Source: Butyricimonas virosa (GTDB taxonomy: Bacteria > Bacteroidota > Bacteroidia > Bacteroidales > Marinifilaceae). Taken from it: 64,000 nt of DNA. The DNA lies in contig NZ_CP102269.1 of NCBI RefSeq assembly GCF_025148635.1, forward strand, positions 4,749,255 through 4,813,254. The letters run 5' to 3'. The notes under the pieces are model-generated. The model did no database searches. It was not told the origin of the DNA and saw nothing but the letters and a program-made list of their open reading frames with translations. The position numbers and the translations under genes were made by a program. Shown one piece after another: positions 25,824-34,068 of this stretch (the first letter of the stretch is position 1; each line of letters begins with the position of its first letter).

Positions 25824-26900
25824 ATGAATTTAGAGGGTAAACAACAGATATGGAAGGATTATCAGAAAGAGATAGCCGATGATCACTATTTTTACGCGAG
25901 AAGTTGTATCCGCCAGACTTTCTTCCCGGGTTCGGAATGGGCTTACCTGGATATTATGAAGAATAAACTGGCGAAAGATGTTATTGATGATCCGCGACAC
26001 ACGACTTGCACCGGGATTGGCTATCACTCGGACATCGTTCCGGCAGAGACAATCATGACGGTAGTCGCCCGACATTTTGCCCTTATGACCGAAGCCGGGT
26101 ACGAAAATATGACTCCCTCCTGCATCACTTCTTTCGGTATTTATACCGAGATTCTGGAGACATGGCACCACCACCCGGAAGTAGAAGAAAAAATCAGGGA
26201 ATTCCTTTGGAAAGCCACCAAACGGGAATTTAAAAAACCTAGAAATCTTGCTCACACATCAGACATAATCTATAAGTTCAGAAACGAGATCGCTGCCCAG
26301 GCAAAATACAAGCTGGTAGACGTTCACACCGGAAGGCCTCTTCGAGGGGTGGATCACATCGGGTGTCATTACTCGAAAATGTTCCCCACGAAAGGAATCG
26401 GTGGAGCCGAATTTCCGGCCGTATTATCCGGTATGATTTATGCCTGGGGCGGCGATGTAATCGATTACCCGGAAAGAAGACATTGTTGCGGTTTCGGTTT
26501 TCGTCAGTATCTCGTGATGGCCAACCGGGGATATTCCGTGGCCAACTCTAAAAAGAAATTTGAATCCATGCAACCTTACGAACCCGACTTTATCGTGGCA
26601 AACTGTCCGGGGTGCGCCATGTTCATGGATAAATGGCAATACACGATCAGCGAGATGGAAGGCACCACCTACGGACAGGACGGATACGGTATTCCCGTGC
26701 TGACTTACGAGGAACTCACGGCACTTGTCCTGGGGTATGACCCATGGGAAATCGGGTTGCAGATGCACCAAGTTTCCGTGGAACCCCTGCTGGATAAAAT
26801 GGGAATCCCGTACGATCCGGAAGCTAAATTCAAAAACATCCGGGGAGAGGACATCGGGGCTCCGAAATGTCCCACGTACCTGAGAGTCTCAAAATTATAA
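25824..26900 (+). CDS. HdrB-like CCG-domain protein
   Basis: 358 residues. The C-terminal CCG domain is complete: HIGCHYSK, then RRHCCGFGFRQ and VANCPGCAMFM, the pattern that binds the non-cubane 4Fe-4S clusters of HdrB. The N-terminal domain is degenerate: a lone Cys in ARSCIRQ, CTGIGYHS where CCG is usual, and PSCITSFG, so it may not hold its cluster. The protein is larger than methanogen HdrB. Its role as the catalytic disulfide or thiol-handling subunit of an Hdr/Qmo-like complex is inferred; the substrate is unknown in a non-methanogen. Confidence 0.8.
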   Translation: MNLEGKQQIWKDYQKEIADDHYFYARSCIRQTFFPGSEWAYLDIMKNKLAKDVIDDPRHTTCTGIGYHSDIVPAETIMTVVARHFALMTEAGYENMTPSCITSFGIYTEILETWHHHPEVEEKIREFLWKATKREFKKPRNLAHTSDIIYKFRNEIAAQAKYKLVDVHTGRPLRGVDHIGCHYSKMFPTKGIGGAEFPAVLSGMIYAWGGDVIDYPERRHCCGFGFRQYLVMANRGYSVANSKKKFESMQPYEPDFIVANCPGCAMFMDKWQYTISEMEGTTYGQDGYGIPVLTYEELTALVLGYDPWEIGLQMHQVSVEPLLDKMGIPYDPEAKFKNIRGEDIGAPKCPTYLRVSKL

Positions 26901-26940
26901 TGTTAAACCACAAAATTGGAAAAAGAATCATGAAGTCATT

Positions 26941-26972
26941 CATTTTCAACTTTCAATTTTCAATTTTCAATT
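26941..26972. repeat. ATTTTCAATT intergenic repeat
   Basis: Several ATTTTCAA-type units in the 77-bp gap between the HdrB- and HdrA-like genes, ending 6 bp before the ATG. Same family as 44749-44783, 56188-56220 and the intragenic copy at 5681. Confidence 0.75.
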
Positions 26973-26977
26973 AATAT

Positions 26978-28000
26978 ATGGCAAAAGTCATCATCATCGG
27001 AGGAGGCCCGGCAGGCTGCGAAGCCGCACATCAACTGGCAAGTCAAGGAATCGACGTGGAATTAGTCGAGAAAAATAACGAGACTGGCGGTAACCTGAAT
27101 AATTGGTATCAATTATTTCCTGACCGAAAATTCGCCAAGGACCTCAACGACATATTAAAGCAAAATTTGAATCACCCGAAAATTCAGTTGCATTTAGGCA
27201 TGGAACCCCGGAAAATCGAGAAGAACAAGGAGGGGAAATTTCTCGTACCTCTCAGTGATGGCAGCTTACTTGAAGGTGACTCCCTGCTAGTTTCCACGGG
27301 ATTCAAAATTTTCGACGCCCGCCGCAAGGAAGAATACGGATACGGAATATATGAAAACGTGATTACTTCCGTGGAACTGGAAAACATGTTCTACAACCAT
27401 TCGATCAAGATGGCAAACGGGAATACCCCCAAACGTATCGGCATCATCCATTGCGTAGGCTCCCGTGATGAGAAGGTATGCAACTACCATTGCTCCAAAC
27501 TCTGTTGTATCACCGGGGTAAAGCAAGCCATTGAACTTCGGGAATTATTACCCGACACGGAAATCTTTTGCTTCTACATGGATATGCGTATGTTCGGACC
27601 GGGCTACGAGGAAATGTACCGGGAGGCTCAGGAAAAATACAATATCAAATTCGTGCGAGGCAGATTGTCTGAGGCCGCTGAGAATCTCAACAAGCAATTA
27701 CAGATCAAGGTCGAAGACACGCTTGTCGGGAAACCCTTGCGCATGACGCTTGACATGATGGTCCTGTTGGTCGGTATGGAATCCTCGGAAGGCAGTCGCC
27801 AGATGGCAGACACGCTAGGCTTAAACTTGGCTCCCAATGGCTTCATCAAATCCCAAGACCCGCACTATCGCAACAACAACACGAACGTCGAAGGCATTTT
27901 CGTGGCCGGATGCGGAAGTGCCCCGATGAACCTGACCGACACGCTGGCTGATGCCCGCTCGGCAGCCATGAACATTATAGAATACATAAAAAGAATTTAG
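26978..28000 (+). CDS. HdrA/QmoA-like FAD protein
   Basis: 340 residues. VIIIGGGPAGCEAAHQLASQ and the following LVEKNNETGGNLNNW form the FAD-binding site, and IIHCVGSRDEKVCNYHCSKLCC is the HdrA-type iron-sulfur signature. FVAGCGSAPMNLTDTLADARSAA closes the FAD domain. It is about half the length of methanogen HdrA and lacks the N- and C-terminal ferredoxin domains, so it is closer to QmoA of sulfate reducers. It would be the electron-transfer hub of the complex. Confidence 0.85.
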   Translation: MAKVIIIGGGPAGCEAAHQLASQGIDVELVEKNNETGGNLNNWYQLFPDRKFAKDLNDILKQNLNHPKIQLHLGMEPRKIEKNKEGKFLVPLSDGSLLEGDSLLVSTGFKIFDARRKEEYGYGIYENVITSVELENMFYNHSIKMANGNTPKRIGIIHCVGSRDEKVCNYHCSKLCCITGVKQAIELRELLPDTEIFCFYMDMRMFGPGYEEMYREAQEKYNIKFVRGRLSEAAENLNKQLQIKVEDTLVGKPLRMTLDMMVLLVGMESSEGSRQMADTLGLNLAPNGFIKSQDPHYRNNNTNVEGIFVAGCGSAPMNLTDTLADARSAAMNIIEYIKRI

Positions 28001-28083
28001 AATTTAAAATGTAGAGTTTAGAATGAATGGAATCACTAAATCTCTCGATTTAAAATCTAAAATTTAAAATCTAAAATTAAGAG
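28001..28083. repeat. AT-rich ATTTAAAATCTAAAATT repeat cluster
   Basis: The gap between the HdrA- and second HdrC-like genes is almost wholly tandem variants of TTTAGAATTTAAAAT and ATTTAAAATCTAAAATT. No promoter or gene seen. Confidence 0.7.
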
Positions 28084-28425
28084 ATGATCAATTTTTGGGG
28101 TTATAGCATATCGGAAACACGGAGTATCAATTATGATACGAACGACAAATCCATGACGGAACATATTGCACGTGTCGTTCCCAGCAGCAAATTATGTATT
28201 GGCTGTGGCGGATGCACGGCAGGATGCACGGCAGGAAATCTCACGGACTTTAATATCCGGAAGATACAAATGCTCATGAAACGAGGCGAAAATAAAGAGG
28301 CGAAAGAGCAATTACAGAAATGTATGTTGTGCGGGAAATGTATGTTGGTCTGTCCGAGAGGTGTGGAAACCCGGAAGATGATTTTAGAAATGCTCAACTA
28401 TATAAAAACTAAATTGAAAAGCTGA
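28084..28425 (+). CDS. Second HdrC-like 4Fe-4S protein
   Basis: A small 113-residue protein with two 4Fe-4S motifs, CIGCGGCTAGCTAG and CMLCGKCMLVCPRG. In the first the last Cys is followed by Thr rather than Pro. It matches a compact HdrC/QmoC iron-sulfur domain. It precedes the membrane-bound HdrED-like gene by 11 bp and probably bridges electrons between it and the soluble subunits. The start may also be the internal ATG in KSMTEHIARV. Confidence 0.82.
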   Translation: MINFWGYSISETRSINYDTNDKSMTEHIARVVPSSKLCIGCGGCTAGCTAGNLTDFNIRKIQMLMKRGENKEAKEQLQKCMLCGKCMLVCPRGVETRKMILEMLNYIKTKLKS

Positions 28426-28436
28426 AACCAATTACT

Positions 28437-30227
28437 ATGCAGCAATACGAATACACGAACAAAATATATTACGATCACTTTGTCCTGCCGTTCACGATCG
28501 GTCTGGTCGTGCTACTGGGGTACTTGTGTGTGAGATACTACAAGTGGATCAAGAGCTTTCCGAAAGAAGAACGTAAAAAAATTCGCAAAGGCTTGTTCAG
28601 CTTTAAAACTATTCGTTCCGGCTGGGAAATTTTCCGGGAAAGTTTGTTGCATCACAATATATTCAAAACGAACCCGATGCTGGGATACATGCACATGACC
28701 TTTGCTTTCGGATGGTTCTTGTTGATTGTTGTCGGGAAAATCGAATCTATGGTTTATCATACCAGTGCTTTCAACCCACCTTATTTCGCTATCTTTTTCC
28801 GTTATTTCCATCCAGCAAAAGAGACATTCCCGTACAGCGAGTTTTTCGCGTTCTTGATGGACTTGATACTGACGTTCCTGTTAATCGGGATCTTACTGGC
28901 TGTCACCAAACGTTTTTGCTCCCGTATTTTCGGCATGAAAAAGACCACGAAACAACGGGCTTACGACCTGCTTATATTAACGGTCCTCTGGCTCATTTTC
29001 CCGGTACGTTTTCTGGCTGAAAGTTTCACAAGCGGCCTAAATGGTGGGGGTAGTTTCCTCACGCACAACGCCGGTGACTTTTTCAGCGGATTTCTACCCT
29101 TGGAAAGTCTATCTTATCCTGCCTGGTGGCTTTACTCCTCCTTGCTTGGCCTATTCTTCCTACTATTACCATTTTCCCGGTACATGCATATCCCGACTGA
29201 AATGGTCTATATCTTCCTGAAAAACTGGGGAGTAAAACAAGGCAAGGAATATAACGGATTCAGTGAAATACAGGTTAATTCCTGTTCCCGTTGTGGAATA
29301 TGTATCAACACCTGCCAACTGAACACGTCATGTAATATAAATGATACCCAACCCGTCTATTTCCTTCGTCGCCTGCGCAATCACGAAGAATATGCCCAAC
29401 AAGCAGAAAACTGCCTGATGTGCGGACGCTGCGAGGCCTCTTGTCCCGTGGGTATCAACCTGAATGCCATCCGCCAAAGCAAAAGACCGGATATATTAAG
29501 AGTTACAAAAGACACGTATGCTTATGTGCCCCAACCAAAAGTGAAACCTGCTAAAGTCGCTTATTTTGCCGGATGTATGAGTCATCTTACCCCAGGCATT
29601 ATAAAATCCATGCAACAGATTTTCGAGAAAGCAAAAGCGGACTACACGTTTATTGATGAACAAGCCGGAGTATGTTGCGGGCGTCCATTAGCTCTTTCCG
29701 GGAACTGGAAAGCAGCACAAGTAGTCATGGACAAAAACCTGCAAATGATCGATGCCTCACAAGCAGACATTCTGGTCACCTCCTGCCCGATCTGTTACAA
29801 AACATTCAAAGAGGATTACCTGTTGAATATAAAAATCATGCACCACACGGAATATATCGACATGCTGATCCGGGAAGGAATATTAAAGGTTAACACGCTT
29901 GATTTGAAAACCGTATTCCACAATCCATGTGAACTGGGAAGAGGTTGTGATGTGGTGGATGCCCCCGAAAGTGTGCTGAAACAAGTAAGCCGGAAAATTT
30001 CGACTGCCTATGACGGGAAGAAATCACTCTGTTGCGGGGGTAGCTTGGCAAACACGGCCATTGATTCCACGCAAAAAACTAAAATCAGTAGCGATACCGT
30101 GAAAGCATATGCGGCATACCAACCGGATATAATTGTCACGGCTTGTCCCCTATGCAAAAAGACTTTGGGTAAAACCTCACTGGAAATCCCGGTAAAAGAT
30201 ATAGCAGAACTGGTTGCAGAGGCCTAA
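28437..30227 (+). CDS. Membrane HdrE-HdrC-HdrB fusion (Qmo/Hme/Dsr-like)
   Basis: 596 residues in three parts. Residues 1-260 hold about five transmembrane segments of the nitrate-reductase-gamma/HdrE type with His residues suitable for heme b (GYMHMTFAFGW). Residues 270-345 carry two 4Fe-4S motifs (CSRCGICINTCQL; CLMCGRCEASCPVG). Residues 370-596 carry two CCG domains (GVCCGRPLAL with CPICY; NPCELGRG, SLCCGGSL with CPLCK). It would exchange electrons with menaquinone in the inner membrane and pass them to the soluble Hdr-like subunits, or the reverse. It is the last gene of the operon. Confidence 0.82.
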   Translation: MQQYEYTNKIYYDHFVLPFTIGLVVLLGYLCVRYYKWIKSFPKEERKKIRKGLFSFKTIRSGWEIFRESLLHHNIFKTNPMLGYMHMTFAFGWFLLIVVGKIESMVYHTSAFNPPYFAIFFRYFHPAKETFPYSEFFAFLMDLILTFLLIGILLAVTKRFCSRIFGMKKTTKQRAYDLLILTVLWLIFPVRFLAESFTSGLNGGGSFLTHNAGDFFSGFLPLESLSYPAWWLYSSLLGLFFLLLPFSRYMHIPTEMVYIFLKNWGVKQGKEYNGFSEIQVNSCSRCGICINTCQLNTSCNINDTQPVYFLRRLRNHEEYAQQAENCLMCGRCEASCPVGINLNAIRQSKRPDILRVTKDTYAYVPQPKVKPAKVAYFAGCMSHLTPGIIKSMQQIFEKAKADYTFIDEQAGVCCGRPLALSGNWKAAQVVMDKNLQMIDASQADILVTSCPICYKTFKEDYLLNIKIMHHTEYIDMLIREGILKVNTLDLKTVFHNPCELGRGCDVVDAPESVLKQVSRKISTAYDGKKSLCCGGSLANTAIDSTQKTKISSDTVKAYAAYQPDIIVTACPLCKKTLGKTSLEIPVKDIAELVAEA

Positions 30228-30231
30228 AAAC

Positions 30232-30264
30232 AAAAACGGGATTCGAACAAGGAATCCCGTTTTT
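30232..30264. terminator. Bidirectional terminator between Hdr-like operon and pdxA-like gene
   Basis: AAAAACGGGATTC, loop GAACAAG, GAATCCCGTTTTT: a perfect stem with A and T runs, serving the convergent genes on both sides. Confidence 0.9.
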
Positions 30265-30282
30265 AATTTTACGAAAAAGAAG

Positions 30283-31383
30283 TTAATCCTCAAGTTCTTC
30301 TTTTACCCCTTCTATCTGTTCCACATTCAAATCACTTTCATTACTATTTGCGGCAATATCATAATGTGGAAGCGGATTTTTCTGCAATTCTATATTTTGT
30401 TCCCGATGCACGCAAACATCCATCGCCAAATAAAGAGCATTACGAAGTCCTTGTTCATCACCCAGATTTTGACCTACAATATCATAATGAGGATCGGTTA
30501 AAGACATTGAACAGATCACAGGTAACCCGGCAATATAACAAGCGGCACTTTCTTCATCCACTGACTTAAATGCCACAACCCCCTGATCGTAATACATGGC
30601 AAGAACAGCGTCAAATTTCTCGTACATTCTCTCCGAGAAGAAACGCTCGGCAGAGAATGGGCCAATGGCCATAATTCCCTCTTCCCGGGCTCGCTCTATC
30701 GCCGGAGTAATAATATTCACTTCTTCATCTCCATTCTGACCGCAATTTACCTGCGGGTTTAATCCCAGAACAGCGATTTTGGGTTTCAAAATAGTAAAAT
30801 CCTGACGCAAAGTATCATCCAGCAAGGTTAACTTCTTGAAAATATTCTTTTGTGTAACCTGATGCGGCACATCCCGCAATTTAACCTGTTCGGTCACGAA
30901 ACCCATCTTCATCTTTTCGCTCACCAAGATGGACATAATATCCGTGGTATTATAACGCTTACTCAAATATTCCACCAAAGACCCGGCCTCTTCCGTAAAG
31001 AATGCATTCGGTCCCTGGGGAGCCAGCGTCAACACATCAATCTCGTCCCGATCCAACTGATCCAAGGCATATTTCAAGGCTATCATGGTAGCCTGATCTG
31101 ATTCGGGTGTCTCTTTTCCAAGATCAACCTTCACGTTATCATCCACGCAATTGATGATATTGGATCGTTTCCCGTTGGCCTCACCCGGCTCACGAATCGT
31201 ATTTAAACTGAAGTTTTCAATATTTAATACCTTCCGGTAGTAGGCTGCCACTTTAGGCGACCCGTATAGAATAGGAACACACAACTCACAAATTCGATTC
31301 TCTGCCAACAATTTTATGATCAACTCATAAGATATTCCGTTTACATCCCCATGCGTGATTCCTACATTTAATCTGTTTTCCAT
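30283..31383 (-). CDS. pdxA: PdxA-family protein lacking the metal-binding histidines
   Basis: 366 residues, clearly related to 4-hydroxythreonine-4-phosphate dehydrogenase: GITHGDVNGISYELIIK, YGSPKVAAYYRK, AVLGLNPQVN, GIMAIGPFSAERFF and FDAVLAMYYDQGVVAFK align over full length. Conserved residues are replaced: the GHTE His is absent (GSLVEYL), the GHxPL position reads EQVKL, NPHAGD reads NPQVNC, and YHDQG reads YYDQG. APINK, part of the active site, reads APQGP. PdxA needs three His for its divalent metal, so PdxA activity is unlikely. The acidic tail of about 30 residues is extra. It may be a pseudoenzyme or have a new role. It converges on the Hdr-like operon. Confidence 0.8.
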   Translation of the reverse strand: MENRLNVGITHGDVNGISYELIIKLLAENRICELCVPILYGSPKVAAYYRKVLNIENFSLNTIREPGEANGKRSNIINCVDDNVKVDLGKETPESDQATMIALKYALDQLDRDEIDVLTLAPQGPNAFFTEEAGSLVEYLSKRYNTTDIMSILVSEKMKMGFVTEQVKLRDVPHQVTQKNIFKKLTLLDDTLRQDFTILKPKIAVLGLNPQVNCGQNGDEEVNIITPAIERAREEGIMAIGPFSAERFFSERMYEKFDAVLAMYYDQGVVAFKSVDEESAACYIAGLPVICSMSLTDPHYDIVGQNLGDEQGLRNALYLAMDVCVHREQNIELQKNPLPHYDIAANSNESDLNVEQIEGVKEELED

Positions 31384-31491
31384 AGTTCATTTCATTTCAT
31401 ACTATGGACAAAGATAGTAAGATTTTGTGTAAAAATAATAGAATGACGTGCAATAACGTCCACAAATGACGACATCAACGCTCCGGACTGG

Positions 31492-31532
31492 AAAAGAGGG
31501 AGTGCCGGACAATTACAGCCCGACAATCCCTC
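31492..31532 (-). terminator. Intrinsic terminator of the SusCD-thioredoxin operon
   Basis: On the minus strand GAGGGATTGTCGG pairs with CCGGCACTCCCTC (one mismatch, one G-U) and is followed by TTTT, 19 bp past the TlpA-like stop. Confidence 0.7.
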
Positions 31533-31550
31533 AACCTTCCTACTTATCGT

Positions 31551-32696
31551 TTATTCTCCGAATACTTCCTTCAACTTCGCATCTATTGGCTCGGATTCAC
31601 CCACTGCACGTACAACAATTTTCCCATCACCATCAATCAACACTTTAGTCGGGAATGCCGTGATGGCATAGTCTTTCACCACGTCACATTTATCCTTTCC
31701 CTCGTTATTCAGGATCTGCGTCCATGTCATACCATCTTCCTCAATAGCCTGCAACCATATTTCACGAGCTTTGGAACCGTTTTCTGTTGCAACATTAATA
31801 ACTACCAAACCTTTATCCCGGTATTTTGCCTCGATTTCTTTCAGGTGAGGGTGTGAATCCCGACAAGGACTACACCAAGAACCCCAGAAATCCAGTAACA
31901 CATATTTTCCCCTGTAATCCGACAAACGTATGGTATTTCCATCCTTATCCACTTTTTCGAAATCCGGGGCAATAGCACCTACTTCTGTACGCAAGGCAAT
32001 GTCAATGGCTCCTTGCATCTCCTTACCCAAAGGCATCTCCCGCAAGGCTTGATCGAAAGCTGCAAAAGTAGCCGCATAATCCTTCAAAGTGAAATCATTA
32101 CGCATTCCACTTAAAAGATACATGGCTGCATAACTGGACGGATTTTCTTTGATAAAACGGATTTTTTCTTCTTTCTCTTTTTCAGCTAAAGCCATCCGTT
32201 GCTCTCCTAAAGCAACCTTCTCGTCTTCAGTTACCCCTGAAACGTATGATTTACGCAACAACTCAAACATCTCATATTCCAAAGGCAATGTTTTGACATA
32301 CAACTTCATCAAGTCATTGTTCCACGCTCCACCTTTCCATTGCAACTCCGGCCAACGGGCGTTATCCATGTTTATCTCCAATTTCGTCCCCGGCTCCATG
32401 AATAACGTGACACTCGGTCCGGGTACAACTCCCATACCCGACGGAATAATATTATGCGGGTCTCTCGATACGAGCGAAGCAACAACCGGTTCCTGCAATT
32501 TCTTCCGGTAACTCAATTTTCCATTTTCCACCCGGATCGTGTCCAATATAAAATCACCGTTCGTCTGATAGGCACAAATCAAAACCTCCTTCGGATAAGA
32601 ACTGATTGTTCCCGTGATCACAAACTCGTCTTTCTGAATGGAATTGCACCCTGTCAACAGGGCTACAATTCCAAGTAAAAATACCATTTTCATCAT
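31551..32696 (-). CDS. TlpA-like thiol-disulfide oxidoreductase lipoprotein with DUF4369
   Basis: 381 residues. The signal peptide ends at lipobox LLTGC near residue 17. A DUF4369-like beta domain (FVITGTISSYPKEVLI) is followed by a helical linker rich in Lys/Glu and a C-terminal AhpC/TSA-thioredoxin domain with FWGSWCSPCRDSHPHL as the active site. The CXXC is intact, so it probably works as a periplasmic or outer-membrane-anchored reductase. It is the last gene of the sigma-FecR-SusCD-thioredoxin operon; its start overlaps the upstream stop by 4 bases. The substrate is probably linked to what SusCD imports. Confidence 0.85.
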   Translation of the reverse strand: MMKMVFLLGIVALLTGCNSIQKDEFVITGTISSYPKEVLICAYQTNGDFILDTIRVENGKLSYRKKLQEPVVASLVSRDPHNIIPSGMGVVPGPSVTLFMEPGTKLEINMDNARWPELQWKGGAWNNDLMKLYVKTLPLEYEMFELLRKSYVSGVTEDEKVALGEQRMALAEKEKEEKIRFIKENPSSYAAMYLLSGMRNDFTLKDYAATFAAFDQALREMPLGKEMQGAIDIALRTEVGAIAPDFEKVDKDGNTIRLSDYRGKYVLLDFWGSWCSPCRDSHPHLKEIEAKYRDKGLVVINVATENGSKAREIWLQAIEEDGMTWTQILNNEGKDKCDVVKDYAITAFPTKVLIDGDGKIVVRAVGESEPIDAKLKEVFGE

Positions 32697-34051
32697 TTAT
32701 TATTTTTAATTTTATCCAACTTCCCGTGAATACGTGCAGCAATAGCATCATTCCCTGCCGGCATTTTATCCAGCGCTTTTTCTATTTGCCAAAGAGCCTC
32801 TTTCTGGTATCCCATCTTGTATAACACCTCGGCCAACGTTTCATAGCAAGTGAAATTACCGAATAACGTAATTGCTTCTAATGCCCACGTCATGGCCTTA
32901 TTCAGCAATTTTTGATCATCCGAGAGACGGGCAACATTAGCCGCAAGATCACGGAAATTAAACGCCAATGAAGCTGACTCATTGATTCCGGCAAACTGAA
33001 TCGTAAAAGCCAATTGCTCCGGGGTCTGAGATGCAAGTCCTGATGCATCCTTGATTAATCCCTGCAAGAATTGCATGTATTTTTCCTTGTCCCGTTTCAA
33101 ACAATCTTTTTCCTCTTCAAAAAGAATATCCGCATGTTTCTCTGCCAATTCCTCAAATCTCGTCCTGTCATCAATAGCGGCATAGTATCCGGAACGACTT
33201 TTCACTTCCTCGTTTGCCACATTCACTCCCAACTTCCCATTCAAGAAAGCCATCACCTTCAGGTAGCTGTTAAAACGTTCTTCATTTTTCTCTTTCACGG
33301 CACGACGATAGGAATACGAACCCATGCTATAACCCAGAATCTCGACCATCTTTTGATTCTGCATTCCCGTCATCTCACGAATACGCTCCCAATTCTTCAT
33401 GATAAAATCAGCACATGCTCCTCCGGCATTTAGCTTATTCTCATAATCAAATAACTCTTTCAAGAACGTGGTATCCATCAAATTTTTCTCTTTCTCGATA
33501 CTCACGTATTGATCAAAAATATCCGCATTATCCAATTTCGCCCGGTTACGCTTGGCAATGTATCCTTTCACGAAAGATGCGTTACCCCTTTTCTTGGCGT
33601 AGAGAGCTTCCCACTCCTCAATCGTCCGCTTGTCAGAGAACTCTGCCAAAGCTATTTTCCCCTCTTCAATAAACTTTTCAGCAGGCATATACGCTCCGGA
33701 ACGGTAAAATAATTTCCCGTTCCCATCCACGTACAAATAAGTAGGGAACGACATAATCTGGTATGTTTTTGCCACTTCCACACCATCCCCTTTCTCACAA
33801 TCCAGTTTATAACAAATGAAATTAGCATTATAAAAATCCCCGACTTCCTTCAACGGGAAAACCTCGCTCACCATCTTTTTACAGGGACCGCACCAGCTGG
33901 TATAATTATCCACGAACACCAATTTGTTTTCCTTCTTGGCAATTTCCAGAATTTCTTTCCAACTACCTTCACGAAACTGGATACCTTGCGCCAGCAACGA
34001 TATGGAGAATCCACACAGTATTACAATACTCAGAACTAATTTTTTCATCAT
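32693..34051 (-). CDS. Secreted thioredoxin-like protein with helical C-terminus
   Basis: 452 residues. A signal peptide (KLVLSIVILCGFSISLLAQG) is followed at about residues 35-140 by a thioredoxin fold with FVDNYTSWCGPCKKMVSEVF, CXXC intact. The remaining 300 residues are helical and TPR-like (ALEAITLFGNFTCYETLAEVLYKMGYQKEALWQIEKALDKMP). No lipobox is seen, so it is likely periplasmic. It sits between SusD and the TlpA-like gene, giving two thiol oxidoreductases dedicated to one SusCD system. Confidence 0.83.
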   Translation of the reverse strand: MMKKLVLSIVILCGFSISLLAQGIQFREGSWKEILEIAKKENKLVFVDNYTSWCGPCKKMVSEVFPLKEVGDFYNANFICYKLDCEKGDGVEVAKTYQIMSFPTYLYVDGNGKLFYRSGAYMPAEKFIEEGKIALAEFSDKRTIEEWEALYAKKRGNASFVKGYIAKRNRAKLDNADIFDQYVSIEKEKNLMDTTFLKELFDYENKLNAGGACADFIMKNWERIREMTGMQNQKMVEILGYSMGSYSYRRAVKEKNEERFNSYLKVMAFLNGKLGVNVANEEVKSRSGYYAAIDDRTRFEELAEKHADILFEEEKDCLKRDKEKYMQFLQGLIKDASGLASQTPEQLAFTIQFAGINESASLAFNFRDLAANVARLSDDQKLLNKAMTWALEAITLFGNFTCYETLAEVLYKMGYQKEALWQIEKALDKMPAGNDAIAARIHGKLDKIKNNK

Positions 34052-34068
34052 ATACCTTACTTTTTATT

